Assembly: GCA_024225635.1 (NCBI GenBank)
Contig: JAAEMK010000250.1
Span: 16,919-80,918 of the forward strand
Reading direction: 5' to 3'
DNA: 64,000 nt
DNA from: Desulfobacteraceae bacterium
Lineage (GTDB): Bacteria > Desulfobacterota > Desulfobacteria > Desulfobacterales > Desulfobacteraceae
The notes under the pieces were generated by a model. The model was not told the origin of the DNA. It did no database searches and saw only the letters and a list, made by a program, of their open reading frames with translations. Positions 25,807 to 34,002 of the stretch are shown here, piece by piece. A program made the position numbers and the translations under genes. How positions within the stretch are numbered: position 1 is the first letter of the stretch; every line of letters begins with the position of its first letter.

Positions 25807-27312
25807 TTACGCTCCTTTTTTGAGCCATTTCATTGGATCCACAGGTTTCCCATGGTGGCGAACCTCAAAATGAAGGCAAGGCCCCTTAATAGATCCGGTG
25901 TCTCCTGCCAGTGCAATCACCTCGCTGGTGTCGACCCGTTCTCCCTTTTTCTTGAAAAACTCTTCAACATGGGCATAGAGGGTGTAGAAGCTCTCTCCAT
26001 GATTGATGATGATCAGGTTTCCGTACCCCTTGAGCCATTCGGCATAGAGGACCTCTCCCTTGAACACAGACCGGACAGGCTCTCCTTTATCAACACTTAT
26101 ATCAATTCCTGTCTGAAATGTGAAGGAGGAGTAATTACTATTCTGTGAAGGCCCGTACCTTGAGATGATCGTCCCCTGCACCGGCATGTCAAGGCGCCCC
26201 AGGGCCCTGGAAAAGCCCCCACGGCCGTCGGATTTCCGGGGTTCGAGGGTTGCGATCTTTTTTTCGAGCCCCTTGGCCGCAAGCTTCAGGGAGGCCACGG
26301 CCGCAAGCCCCAGCTCTTTTTTCTTTTGTATGTCCTTCAGGATGGCGCTCCGCTTCAGGCTCTCCTTTGTATTCACCCGGACCTCTTCCTTGAGGGAGTC
26401 CTCCAGCCGTTTCTTCTCCACCGCCAGGGTTTCAAGATCCCGGGAAACGGTAGCCAGGCGTTTCAGGTCGTTCATCTGTTGTTCCAGGAGGTCCAGATCC
26501 GAGGCAAGTATCCGGGCAAGGGCGTTCTGCTGAAGAAAAAAATCAAACATGGAATCCGGCATGGACATAAGCTCCATCCGCCCGATCATCTTCACCCGGT
26601 AAAGGGCGTTGAGCCGTGCCGCCACATAGCCTTTGTTTTTATCGATGTTAACGGCAAGGTCCTCCTTTTTCCGGCCCACATCGTTCATCCCCTGCCGGAT
26701 CGTTTCCAGTTCCCCTTTCAAGGCGGATATCCGGGCCCGCATGCGGTTCAGGGAGAGTTCTATATCGTTGAGCCCCTCGATGATTGCCGTCTCTTTCTCG
26801 GTAAACTCCCGGATCTCGTTTTCCTGGGCCGCGATCCGTTTGCGAATAACTTCGGCCTTCTTTGCCGGGGCCTTGTCCGGCTTTTTTGCCGGTCCGCGTG
26901 TAAGTTTTACAGGGGGCTTGCCCCGCTTTTCAGCCGGTCCCCGGGTAAGCTTTGTGGAGGTCTTGCCCCGCTTTTTGGCCGGTCCGCGGGTAAGCTTCCA
27001 TTCAATATACCGGGACCGGTTCCGGATAAATCCGTTCACCTTTGGCGACCGGATCTCAAGCCACCCGCCCTCGCCGCCCTGGTGGTCGACGACACTAACC
27101 GCATCACCCTTTTTCAAGGTTCCGGCGACCCGTGAGTCATTGGAGGGCCTGGTCCGGACGTTGAGCTGCCAGGCAGTAATCACACCCTTGCCGCACACCC
27201 CGTCCTCCAGGGCCGGGGACACACCCGCCCCAACCAGAACAAGGGAACAGACCAGAAAGGCGCGGCCTAATATTTCAAGAACTGCTTTAACGAAAGATAG
27301 CATCCAAGCCAA
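25807..27312 (-). CDS. envC: Murein hydrolase activator EnvC-like protein with SH3b and degenerate LytM domains
   Basis: A 501-residue periplasmic protein. Signal peptide (AFLVCSLVLVGAGVSPALE), a bacterial SH3 domain (about 40-105, ITAWQLNVRTRPSNDSRVAGTLKKG), a basic repeat segment with three KLTRGPA(K/E)K units (about 107-150), a long coiled coil (about 155-365) and a C-terminal M23/LytM domain. In that domain the metal ligands are lost: the HxGxD motif reads QTGID and the final HxH motif reads CLH, so it should activate amidases rather than cut peptidoglycan, as in E. coli EnvC. The 5' end overlaps ftsX by 46 bp. The operon with FtsEX matches the known FtsEX-EnvC division pathway. SH3b plus repeats are additions to the E. 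coli layout. Confidence 0.93.
   Translation of the reverse strand: MAWMLSFVKAVLEILGRAFLVCSLVLVGAGVSPALEDGVCGKGVITAWQLNVRTRPSNDSRVAGTLKKGDAVSVVDHQGGEGGWLEIRSPKVNGFIRNRSRYIEWKLTRGPAKKRGKTSTKLTRGPAEKRGKPPVKLTRGPAKKPDKAPAKKAEVIRKRIAAQENEIREFTEKETAIIEGLNDIELSLNRMRARISALKGELETIRQGMNDVGRKKEDLAVNIDKNKGYVAARLNALYRVKMIGRMELMSMPDSMFDFFLQQNALARILASDLDLLEQQMNDLKRLATVSRDLETLAVEKKRLEDSLKEEVRVNTKESLKRSAILKDIQKKKELGLAAVASLKLAAKGLEKKIATLEPRKSDGRGGFSRALGRLDMPVQGTIISRYGPSQNSNYSSFTFQTGIDISVDKGEPVRSVFKGEVLYAEWLKGYGNLIIINHGESFYTLYAHVEEFFKKKGERVDTSEVIALAGDTGSIKGPCLHFEVRHHGKPVDPMKWLKKGA
26880..27000. repeat. Three coding repeats in envC (KLTRGPAKK units)
   Basis: On the plus strand the string TTTTTGCCGGTCCGCGTGTA near 26884 recurs with few changes at about 26929 and 26974, a period of about 45 bp (15 codons). 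On the coding strand it gives KLTRGPA(K/E)K with a variable Lys/Pro/Thr spacer. It lies between the SH3 domain and the coiled coil. Confidence 0.75.
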
Positions 27313-28160
27313 CCTAAAAATGCACTGCCAAGAATTATAGTCACCCAGTATTTCACAGACAGAAAGTGTATATCAAAAAGCATATAAGAGGCAACGCTCT
27401 CTTGAAGATTCAAGGAGATGACAAGAAAAATAACAAGAAGAATCGACAATCCCGCAATGCCGCCAAGGGTTCCCTGGATCAGCCCCTGGATGTAAAAGGG
27501 GGTGACGATGAACCGGTCCGTCGCCCCCACAAGGCGCATGATTTCCACCTCCTGCCGCCTGGAGTAGAGGGCCAGGCGCACGGTGTTCGCCGTGATAAAA
27601 AGGGCGATCAGGAAGAAAAGGCTGCTCATGGCATAGCCGGTGATCTTGAAGAGGTTGAACAGGGAGAGGAACCGGCCCAGCCAGCGCTGGCCGTACTCCA
27701 CATCCGCTACCTGGGGCAGCTGTTCAATGGCCTTTGCAAAAGCCGTGATCCGGTCCAATTCCGTGGCGGAACGTTTCATCCGTATCTCCAGGGCATGGGG
27801 AAGGGGGTTCTCCTCCAGGGTTTCCAGAAAGGCGCTCCGGTTCTTCATATCCTGTTTGAGCAGGGCCAGGCCCTCCTCTTTCGGGATGAACCGCACCTCT
27901 CCGGCCTCGTCCATGGCCTGTATTCCGGCGGTGAGCCCGGGCAGCATGGAGGGGGTGAAGCCCTCGCCAAGGTAGGCCATGAGCCTGAATCCCCGGTTCC
28001 AGGAATCGATCACCCGGCTGGTGTTTTCAAAGAAAAGGGCAAAGGTGGAAACCACGAGGATCGACAGGGCGATGGTCACGATGGTGATGACGTTCAGGAA
28101 CCGGTTGGAAAGGATATCTAAAACAGCCCGCTTGAAATAGTGAAACATGATCCCCCGCAT
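27267..28160 (-). CDS. ftsX: Cell division protein FtsX
   Basis: A 297-residue integral membrane partner of FtsE. TM1 (NRFLNVITIVTIALSILVVSTFALFF), a large periplasmic loop (about 50-170) that in the known system binds EnvC or another hydrolase activator, then three TMs (AMSSLFFLIALFITANTVRLAL; TLGGIAGLSILLVIFLVISL; KYWVTIILGSAFLGWLGCYLSL). The motif RRQEVEIMRLVGATDRFI is a family hallmark. ATG 28160 lies two bases after ftsE; ATG 28148, just behind GGGGG, is an alternative start. Confidence 0.95.
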   Translation of the reverse strand: MRGIMFHYFKRAVLDILSNRFLNVITIVTIALSILVVSTFALFFENTSRVIDSWNRGFRLMAYLGEGFTPSMLPGLTAGIQAMDEAGEVRFIPKEEGLALLKQDMKNRSAFLETLEENPLPHALEIRMKRSATELDRITAFAKAIEQLPQVADVEYGQRWLGRFLSLFNLFKITGYAMSSLFFLIALFITANTVRLALYSRRQEVEIMRLVGATDRFIVTPFYIQGLIQGTLGGIAGLSILLVIFLVISLNLQESVASYMLFDIHFLSVKYWVTIILGSAFLGWLGCYLSLKQFLKY

Positions 28161-28162
28161 TT

Positions 28163-28849
28163 TTAAAGCATTCTGGCCGTTCCCACTAAAGCGCCGTCAG
28201 ACAGTGAGATACTCCGGGCCCTGACCGTGCTGTTGATCAGCTGCATGTTGTGGCTTACGATGAGAATGGTTGCCCCCTGGTCATGGTACTGCATTAGAAA
28301 ATCGAGAACGGCCTGGGCCGACTCGCTGTCCAGGCTTCCCGTGGGTTCATCCGCCAGGATGATCTTCGGGTTCCCGACAACGGCCCGGGCCACGGCCACC
28401 CGCTGCTGTTCGCCGCCTGAGAGGGAGGGAGGAAAAGCATTGACCTTATCCGCCATTCCCGTGGTCTCGAGCACCCGCATCACCCGCCTTCTGATGCCGG
28501 AGGGCTTTTCACCGGCCGCCTCGAGCACCAGTGCCACGTTGCCGTAGACGGTCCTGTTCGGAATAAGCTTGAAGTCCTGAAAGATCACACCGATGCTGCG
28601 GCGCAGGAACGGCACCCTGGCATGGGAGATCCTGTCAAGGTTCATGCCGTCCACGATGATTTGGCCCTTGGAGGCCCGTTCCGCAAGGTAGATCAGCTTC
28701 ATCAACGTAGACTTTCCGGCCCCTGAAGAGCCGGTGATAAAGATGAACTCCCCGGCATCCACATCCATGCTGATGTCTTTGAGGGCGTATTTTTTGCCAT
28801 AACGTTTGGATACGTTAAACAGTCTGATTATCGGATCTCGGCGCTCCAT
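28163..28849 (-). CDS. ftsE: Cell division ATP-binding protein FtsE
   Basis: A 228-residue ABC ATPase that with FtsX transmits a cytoplasmic division signal to periplasmic cell-wall hydrolases through EnvC. Walker [20 protein letters not shown]-loop [19 protein letters not shown], signature [15 protein letters not shown], Walker [13 protein letters not shown] and the H-loop ILIVSHN are all intact. First gene of the operon ftsE-ftsX-envC-ctpA-yibQ-like. Confidence 0.96.
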   Translation of the reverse strand: MERRDPIIRLFNVSKRYGKKYALKDISMDVDAGEFIFITGSSGAGKSTLMKLIYLAERASKGQIIVDGMNLDRISHARVPFLRRSIGVIFQDFKLIPNRTVYGNVALVLEAAGEKPSGIRRRVMRVLETTGMADKVNAFPPSLSGGEQQRVAVARAVVGNPKIILADEPTGSLDSESAQAVLDFLMQYHDQGATILIVSHNMQLINSTVRARSISLSDGALVGTARML

Positions 28850-29230
28850 CTCATCCTTTGCATAGGTGTTAAGAAGCAGGCCAGGAGCGCACGCCCCTGT
28901 CCCATAACATAATTGACTCAGCTTGAATTTACTGGTATAAGCCCTTAATTGTCAAGGAGTGCTGCAAAACAGTTTTCCTTACACGAGAGCCTTCACTGAA
29001 TCCCGCATGCCGGCTTCTTCCTTCAGTGAAGGTTCTTCCTTCAGTCAAGGCTTTATAATCAAAATCAATGAATAAAATCAAACAAAAAAAAAGGGCAGGA
29101 GACGTTCGCCCCCTGCCCAGCTATAGACGTTCACAATCGAATTGATACCAGCGTTGCCGATTGCAATAAGAACCGGGCTCAATTCAGATGCGATAAGCTA
29201 AAGTATCAATGCCTGATACGGGAGCCGATT
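28850..29230. other. Intergenic region with hairpins; no gene recognised
   Basis: This 380-bp gap holds the ftsE promoter side and the queD terminator. An inverted repeat GCCTTCACTGAA (28989-29000) pairs with TTCAGTGAAGG (29022-29032), with a second near copy TTCAGTCAAGG at 29040-29050. The function of this hairpin is unclear. No coding frame with a ribosome site was seen. Confidence 0.5.
29081..29118 (-). terminator. Rho-independent terminator after queD
   Basis: On the minus strand GGGCAGG (29118-29112) pairs with CCTGCCC (29099-29093), followed by an uninterrupted run of Ts (29092-29084). It ends the queD/dnaJ-side transcript. Confidence 0.85.
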
Positions 29231-29614
29231 CTACTTCGCTTCCGGTATGTAGGTGGCGCAGGCATTGGCCGATTCCCAGGCCGAAACCCTTGACACCCGG
29301 ACCGGTTCGTTCATCTTGTCCAGAAAGCCCTGGAGCCTGTCGGCAATGTAGATGGCAATCTGCTCGGATGAGGGCTGCACATGGGAAAACGCCTCATGCT
29401 CGTTAAGGTATTTGTGGTCGAGATCCTTCATGATCTCCCTCACATACCGCTTGATATCCCCGAAATCCACCAGCACCCCCGCCGGATTGAGCTTATCACC
29501 TGCAACATATACCTCGATATTCCAGTTGTGGCCGTGGAGGTTCTCACACTTCTCTCCCACCATGGTCAATCTGTGGGCCGCCGCAAAATCGGTTTTCACC
29601 TTTAACTCAAACAT
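29231..29614 (-). CDS. queD: 6-carboxy-5,6,7,8-tetrahydropterin synthase QueD
   Basis: A 127-residue PTPS-family enzyme converting dihydroneopterin triphosphate to 6-carboxytetrahydropterin for queuosine synthesis. Seen: TDFAAAHRL with a zinc-binding His, the catalytic Cys and zinc-binding HxH in KCENLHGHNWNIEVYV, VDFGDIKRYVREIMKDLDHKYLNE, PSSEQIAIYIADRL and a final Glu in VSAWESANACATY. The CxxxHxHNW spacing favours QueD over the mammalian-type PTPS. ATG 29614 has AGGGGG six bases upstream; another ATG two codons earlier is possible. queC and queE are not in the window. It lies 47 bp downstream of dnaJ. Confidence 0.93.
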   Translation of the reverse strand: MFELKVKTDFAAAHRLTMVGEKCENLHGHNWNIEVYVAGDKLNPAGVLVDFGDIKRYVREIMKDLDHKYLNEHEAFSHVQPSSEQIAIYIADRLQGFLDKMNEPVRVSRVSAWESANACATYIPEAK

Positions 29615-29661
29615 TACCATCCCCCTGTTCCCAGCATCGAGCCGGCAGTTTCAAACTTAGC

Positions 29662-30762
29662 TTACATACTCTTGAAGAGATTTCTCAGCCTGTTGGATAT
29701 TTTATTTGAGTCGAGCTTGTCAAACTCTTTGAGAATTTTTTCCTGTTTTTTGGACAGCCGGGTCGGGGTCTTGATATCCACCTGGATGATCTGATCGCCC
29801 CTGCGGCCGGACCTTAAGGAGGGAATACCCTGGCCCTTGAACTTGAAAGTGTCCCCGTACTGGGTGCCCTTGGGAATGGTGAGCACCTTTTCACTCTCCA
29901 GGGTCGGAATGACAATCTCGGCGCCAAGGGCCGCCTGGACAAAGGAGATCTCGACCACGCACAGGATATCGTTGTTGCTGCGCTTGAACCGCTTATGGGG
30001 TTTCACGTTGATAAATACGTAGAGGTCACCGTTGACACCGCCTGCGGGACTGGCCTCGCCCTCGCCCGTGAGCCTGAGCTTGGAACCCGTATCCACACCG
30101 CCCGGCACCTTGACGGAAACCCGCTTGGAGACCTCCATCCGGCCTGCGCCCACACACTTGGGACAGGGATGGGGAATTGATTTGCCCTTTCCCCGGCAAT
30201 AGGGACAGGTGGTCTTTACCTTGAAAAAGCCCTGGCTCTGGATGAACTGGCCGGTTCCCCGGCAGTGGCTGCAGGTTTCAGGCTCGGTGCCTTCCTTGCA
30301 TCCCGTACCCTGGCACTCGTCACAGTTGTCAAGCTTCCGGACATCGATCTCTTTTTCAACCCCGAAGGCCGCCTCCATAAAATCAAGGTTCATGTCGTAC
30401 CTGAGATCCGAACCCCTCTGGACCCTTTGGCCCCGGCCGCCCCGGTTACCGCTGAACCCGAAGAAATCCTCGAAAATATCCCCGAAACTTGAAAAGACAT
30501 CATCGAAATTGCCGGCGCCGGAATAACCGGAGTTGTCAAGCCCCCGATGACCGTACTGGTCATAGACCTGGCGCTTGCTGTCATCGGAGAGAACCCCATA
30601 GGCCTCCGAGGCCTCCTTGAACTTTTCTTCAGCCTCCTTGTTACCGGGATTCTTGTCCGGATGAAATTTGATGGCGAGTTTCCGGTATTTGGACTTCAGC
30701 TCATCCTTTGCAGCATCCCTTGAGACGCCAAGGATTTCATAGTAATCACGTTTTTCTGACAT
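29662..30762 (-). CDS. dnaJ: Chaperone protein DnaJ
   Basis: A 366-residue Hsp40 co-chaperone that stimulates the DnaK ATPase. J domain (about 5-70, with the HPD motif in [12 protein letters not shown]), a Gly/Phe-rich linker ([33 protein letters not shown]), four zinc-finger repeats ([36 protein letters not shown]) and C-terminal substrate-binding beta domains ending in a dimerisation tail. The order is that of class A DnaJ. dnaK and grpE are not adjacent. It is divergent from the menG/ubiE gene across a 137-bp gap. Confidence 0.97.
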   Translation of the reverse strand: MSEKRDYYEILGVSRDAAKDELKSKYRKLAIKFHPDKNPGNKEAEEKFKEASEAYGVLSDDSKRQVYDQYGHRGLDNSGYSGAGNFDDVFSSFGDIFEDFFGFSGNRGGRGQRVQRGSDLRYDMNLDFMEAAFGVEKEIDVRKLDNCDECQGTGCKEGTEPETCSHCRGTGQFIQSQGFFKVKTTCPYCRGKGKSIPHPCPKCVGAGRMEVSKRVSVKVPGGVDTGSKLRLTGEGEASPAGGVNGDLYVFINVKPHKRFKRSNNDILCVVEISFVQAALGAEIVIPTLESEKVLTIPKGTQYGDTFKFKGQGIPSLRSGRRGDQIIQVDIKTPTRLSKKQEKILKEFDKLDSNKISNRLRNLFKSM

Positions 30763-30899
30763 ACAGTTCCTATGTGTAGATGCTGCCGTTAACGGTTAAT
30801 GGCAACCCCTGTTATAAAGATTGAAAATTATATTATAGTATGTTACCCATACCTGCTTTACAAAATTATCTTAACTTAACGCACAAATTATGGTTGTCA

Positions 30900-31613
30900 A
30901 TGATGAATATGGAACTTGATTTCATTCGGGATATGTTTGACAGCATTGCCCCGAAATATGATTTTTTAAATCGTTTTTTGAGCCTGCGGCAGGATGTCCG
31001 CTGGAGACGGGAGATGGTCAAGGCGGCCGAAATCCCCAAACAGGGAGCGGTCCTGGATGTCGCCTGCGGGACCTGTGACGTTGCAATGGAGGTCAGAAAC
31101 CAGACCGGCAAATCCACCACCGTCATCGGCACCGATTTTTCCCCGGGCATGCTCACCCTCGGCAAAAAAAAGCTCGACAAAAGCAAGCGGTACCGGTCCA
31201 TCCTTCTCGCCTGCGGCAACGCCCTGGCCCTGCCCTTCAGGCAGGAGCTGTTTGACGCCGTTACCATCGCCTTCGGCATCCGGAACATCATGGACAGACA
31301 AGGCGCTCTCAAGGCGTTTCACCGGGCCCTGAAGCCCGGGGGAAAGGTCGTGGTGCTGGAACTGACCGCCCCTGAAAACGGTTTCTTCAGAACGCTCTAC
31401 CTCTTCTATTTCAAACGGATTCTCCCTGCTGTCGGCAGCCTTTTTTCAAAGAACGCCGGAGCCTACCACTATCTTCCCGCATCCGTGCTGAAGTTTCCCT
31501 CCCCGACGGAATTTGCCCGGATCATGGGCCGTTCCGGCTTCACCGATGTGCAATGGAAGCCCATGACCCTGGGAATTGTGACGCTGTTTGTGGGGACCAA
31601 AAAAGCGTCCTGA
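30900..31613 (+). CDS. Demethylmenaquinone/ubiquinone C-methyltransferase (MenG/UbiE family)
   Basis: A 237-residue class I methyltransferase making the last step of menaquinone synthesis. Family motifs: RDMFDSIAPKYDFLNRFLSLRQDVRWRREMV at the N-terminus, LDVACGTCDVAMEV (SAM-binding loop), GTDFSPGMLTLGKKKL, DAVTIAFGIRNIMDRQGALKAFHRALKPGGKVVVLELT and AYHYLPASVLKFPSPTEFARIMGRSGF. In an anaerobic organism like this the substrate is most likely demethylmenaquinone. ATG 30900 or the adjacent ATG 30903 fits the family N-terminus; a longer frame from 30840 would add 20 residues. No clear ribosome site precedes any of these. Confidence 0.93.
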   Translation: MMNMELDFIRDMFDSIAPKYDFLNRFLSLRQDVRWRREMVKAAEIPKQGAVLDVACGTCDVAMEVRNQTGKSTTVIGTDFSPGMLTLGKKKLDKSKRYRSILLACGNALALPFRQELFDAVTIAFGIRNIMDRQGALKAFHRALKPGGKVVVLELTAPENGFFRTLYLFYFKRILPAVGSLFSKNAGAYHYLPASVLKFPSPTEFARIMGRSGFTDVQWKPMTLGIVTLFVGTKKAS

Positions 31614-31622
31614 TCAAGGGGA

Positions 31623-32237
31623 CTACAACAGGGAGCTTCTCTTTTTCTTTTTGGCGCTCATGCCCAGCAAGATCCCTGCCACAAGCACACCCGCGCCGCT
31701 CAGGAACCACTTGATATCCTCGTTTCCAAGGGTCTTTTCAAGGGCGGCAATGTGCTCCTGCTGCTCTTGGAATCCCTTGGTGGCCTTCTCGTACTTCTTC
31801 TCCAGGGCCAGGAAATCGGCGGACTCCTTTTTCAGCAACGTATAGGATTTCTCAAGGTTCCGCAGCTTTGTCCGGGTGCCGGACAGCTCGGCATTCTCGG
31901 TCTTCAACCGTGCCACAAGGTCGGTAAGCTCCGTGTTCTTCTTCTTGAGCCCGTCCACCAGAAGCACCACCGGCACCTCAGCGGTGACATAACGGGTCAG
32001 CACCCACCCTTCCCTGCCATTGGAAGAGCGCACATGGGACCAGTCCTCGTTTTTTTCCATGATCTCAAGGCTGTCCCCCGATTTAACCATGGAGACGATC
32101 TTGTGCCCCACCCCCGGGCCGGTCCGCATGGTGATCTTCATCACGCCCTTGACATAAACCGTCTCGGCCAGGGCGCTCCCGGCAAACAGTATCAAAAAAG
32201 CCGCAACAAGGGCTGGAAGTTTCGCTATCGATTTCAC
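31623..32237 (-). CDS. SH3-domain, coiled-coil, tail-anchored membrane protein (YgiM/TIGR04211-like)
   Basis: A 204-residue exported protein: signal peptide (ALVAAFLILFAGSALAE), a bacterial SH3 domain (about 25-90, GVMKITMRTGPGVGHKIVSMVKSGDSLEIM, WSHVRSSNGREGWVLTRYV), a coiled coil (about 100-170) and a C-terminal TM (WFLSGAGVLVAGILLGMSA) with a basic tail KKKKRSS. The layout matches the TIGR04211/YgiM family, proposed to act at the envelope; its exact role is unknown. The start is taken as GTG 32237, with AGGAG seven bases upstream; ATG 32252 and an earlier start at 32288 are in frame. It is convergent with menG, ending nine bases from it. Confidence 0.85.
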   Translation of the reverse strand: MKSIAKLPALVAAFLILFAGSALAETVYVKGVMKITMRTGPGVGHKIVSMVKSGDSLEIMEKNEDWSHVRSSNGREGWVLTRYVTAEVPVVLLVDGLKKKNTELTDLVARLKTENAELSGTRTKLRNLEKSYTLLKKESADFLALEKKYEKATKGFQEQQEHIAALEKTLGNEDIKWFLSGAGVLVAGILLGMSAKKKKRSSLL

Positions 32238-32330
32238 CGTTGTTCTCCTCATTTTGTTACAGATATCTCCCCTTCGGGAGGCTGACACCTTTCATTAGCA
32301 TTGCCAGGAGAATTGATCAATACCAATGCC

Positions 32331-32382
32331 AAAATAAAAAACCGGAATAAAAACAGAGTTCACCCTGCTTTCATTCCGGTTT
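32331..32382 (-). terminator. Rho-independent terminator of the 32404 PEP-CTERM gene
   Basis: On the minus strand AAACCGGAAT (32382-32373) pairs with ATTCCGGTT (32348-32340), followed by TTTTTATTTT. It lies 22 bases after the stop of the 32404 gene. Confidence 0.8.
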
Positions 32383-32403
32383 GGTTGTTTATTCAGCTTA
32401 TCT

Positions 32404-33051
32404 TTATGCAACCGTTTTTTTTCTGATCCCCATCAATCCGGCAAGGCCCGAACCCAGCAGCCATACGGCGGCCGGCACCGGAACGGGGGAGCCCATATCT
32501 CCGGCGGCGATCGCCTTACCCGCCTCTGATTCCCAGGCCAGGTCATAGATGGTAATATACTGGCTCTCCGGATTGACACGGGCCTGGATCCAGCCGTAGT
32601 GGTCCCCATCGTCAGCGCCCTGGAACCGGAACCCCAGATAGGCGGTGTCGCCATCCGCCATGTTGTCCCATTTTCCCCATTTATAGTATTCCCAGTCCTG
32701 GTCATCGTAATACCTGCTGAGCATGGTGGTATCCCCCTTAAAATCCAGGGAGCCACCGATAACATCACCGGCAGCCATTTTCAGGCTAAGCACTCCCGAG
32801 GCGGCAAAACCGTTCCCATCCGGTGCGCCAAACGGCTTGGCAGCGCTTGCCGTGTTGGAATCGTCCCATTCCTCATAGTCCCAGGTGATGCCGACATCTG
32901 AAGATCCGTTGTTATCCAGGTCCCAATACTCGGAATTGTGGGTGGTCACATCAGCAATGTCCTGATAGATGACGCCTGCAAGACCCGCATTGGGTGCAAC
33001 CAATAAAAACACAGCCAGAATCAGCAGGGAGAACATATTCGTTTTTTTCAT
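32404..33051 (-). CDS. PEP-CTERM-type surface protein, unknown function
   Basis: A 215-residue exported protein: signal peptide (MFSLLILAVFLLVAPNAGLAG), a mature beta-rich domain with many Trp, Tyr and Asp residues (TTHNSEYWDLDNNGSSDVGITW, WEYYKWGKWDNMADG, AYLGFRFQG, HYGWIQARV), and a C-terminal sorting segment VPVPAAVWLLGSGLAGLMG followed by IRKKTVA. This is the VPxPAAVWLLGSG variant of PEP-CTERM (motif, TM, basic tail), expected to be processed by an exosortase that is not in this window. The HYGWIQARV part resembles proteins described as having a glycine/aspartate-rich lectin-like fold, but I cannot name the family. It is bounded by terminators on both sides, so it is its own transcript. 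Confidence 0.82.
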   Translation of the reverse strand: MKKTNMFSLLILAVFLLVAPNAGLAGVIYQDIADVTTHNSEYWDLDNNGSSDVGITWDYEEWDDSNTASAAKPFGAPDGNGFAASGVLSLKMAAGDVIGGSLDFKGDTTMLSRYYDDQDWEYYKWGKWDNMADGDTAYLGFRFQGADDGDHYGWIQARVNPESQYITIYDLAWESEAGKAIAAGDMGSPVPVPAAVWLLGSGLAGLMGIRKKTVA

Positions 33052-33069
33052 GATCTTTTATACCTCAAT

Positions 33070-33102
33070 TTGAAAAGCCGCCGGAAAGTCAATCCCGGCG
33101 GC
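33070..33102 (-). terminator. Terminator of the riboswitch-controlled PEP-CTERM pair
   Basis: On the minus strand GCCGCCGG (33102-33095) pairs with CCGGCGGC (33084-33077), followed by TTTTCAAATT. It separates the 33155 gene from the 32404 gene. Confidence 0.7.
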
Positions 33103-33154
33103 CGGTTTGCATCTTTCTTCAACTGTTAAACAACCCCGGGCAACCGCATTGCCA

Positions 33155-33964
33155 TCAGTTGTTTTTTCTTCTCAGGCCCACAAGGCCGACCAGGCCCGAA
33201 CCCAGCAGCCATACGGCGGCAGGAACAGGAACGGGAGAGCCCTGGTTGATGACACCCACGGCATCGAGGTCAAATCCGGAAGACCCGAAAGGTGTTTTCC
33301 AGGGATCATTCACCTTGTTTCCAAAGGAGTCGCAGGTGGCATAGGCATCGTCAATGCTACCGACAACATCGATGATACGGACCCAGCCGATGTTAAAGAT
33401 ATCAAGCCCTCTGATTCCGGAAAGCTCCTCGAGGTCAAACCCTGTTCCGTAGTTTGCCTTGTACTTACCGGCGAAATTATTGAGGTTGGTGGTATCAAGA
33501 TTTCCAAACCCACCGACCTGTGTACCGGTCTGGGTTTCGGAAACGGCGTCGAACCTGAAAAAATTTTCACCGTCGGAACTGACCTCGACAAACCCAAGCT
33601 CAAGAAAGGTGTCGCTGAAAGAGTTCTCAAACACGGCAAAATCATATCCATCGCCATTGGCAATGGGGGCATCAAAGGTCAGGGTCGCAGAACCGCCGTC
33701 CCCAAGACTGACAACGCCGTCACCGGCCTTACCCAGGGCAACTTCGGGAGTCCCGTAGGAGGCATAGGGCCCTGAGGGGTTGGAGATATCCTGAAGCCCT
33801 CGGACAAGATCAACCCCGGTTGCCCAGGCGGCAAAGGAGGGGTCGTCCTTGAATATTGCGGTGGAACCGGGCTGGCCCGCAGCAGGGGCATAACTGCCGG
33901 CAAAAGAAATTCCGGATAATAAAAACAAGGTAACAAAAGATAAGACAACTGCTTTGATTTTCAT
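33155..33964 (-). CDS. PEP-CTERM-type surface protein, second gene of riboswitch-led pair
   Basis: A 269-residue exported protein. Signal peptide (VVLSFVTLFLLSGISFAG), then a domain with GQPGSTAIFKDDPSFAAWATGV, GDGGSATLTFDAPIANGDGYDFAVFENSF, FLELGFVEVSSDGENFFRFDA, AGKYKANYGTGFDLEEL and IGWVRIIDVVGSID. This pattern is common in secreted proteins of DUF4465 neighbourhoods. The C-terminal sorting signal is VPVPAAVWLLGSGLVGLVG followed by LRRKNN. Start ATG 33964 has AAAGGA nine bases upstream; a longer frame to 34006 overlaps the preceding gene. It directly follows the DUF4465 gene (38 bp), so both should be under the same riboswitch. Confidence 0.82.
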   Translation of the reverse strand: MKIKAVVLSFVTLFLLSGISFAGSYAPAAGQPGSTAIFKDDPSFAAWATGVDLVRGLQDISNPSGPYASYGTPEVALGKAGDGVVSLGDGGSATLTFDAPIANGDGYDFAVFENSFSDTFLELGFVEVSSDGENFFRFDAVSETQTGTQVGGFGNLDTTNLNNFAGKYKANYGTGFDLEELSGIRGLDIFNIGWVRIIDVVGSIDDAYATCDSFGNKVNDPWKTPFGSSGFDLDAVGVINQGSPVPVPAAVWLLGSGLVGLVGLRRKNN

Positions 33965-34002
33965 TATTTCATGTCCTTTATGATTCATCGTGAATAAATA
34001 CA

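Noticed and set aside
28989-29050. Possible CRISPR-like repeats (TTCAGTGAAGG and variants)
   Set aside because: Only two or three copies, variable and inverted; simply a hairpin.
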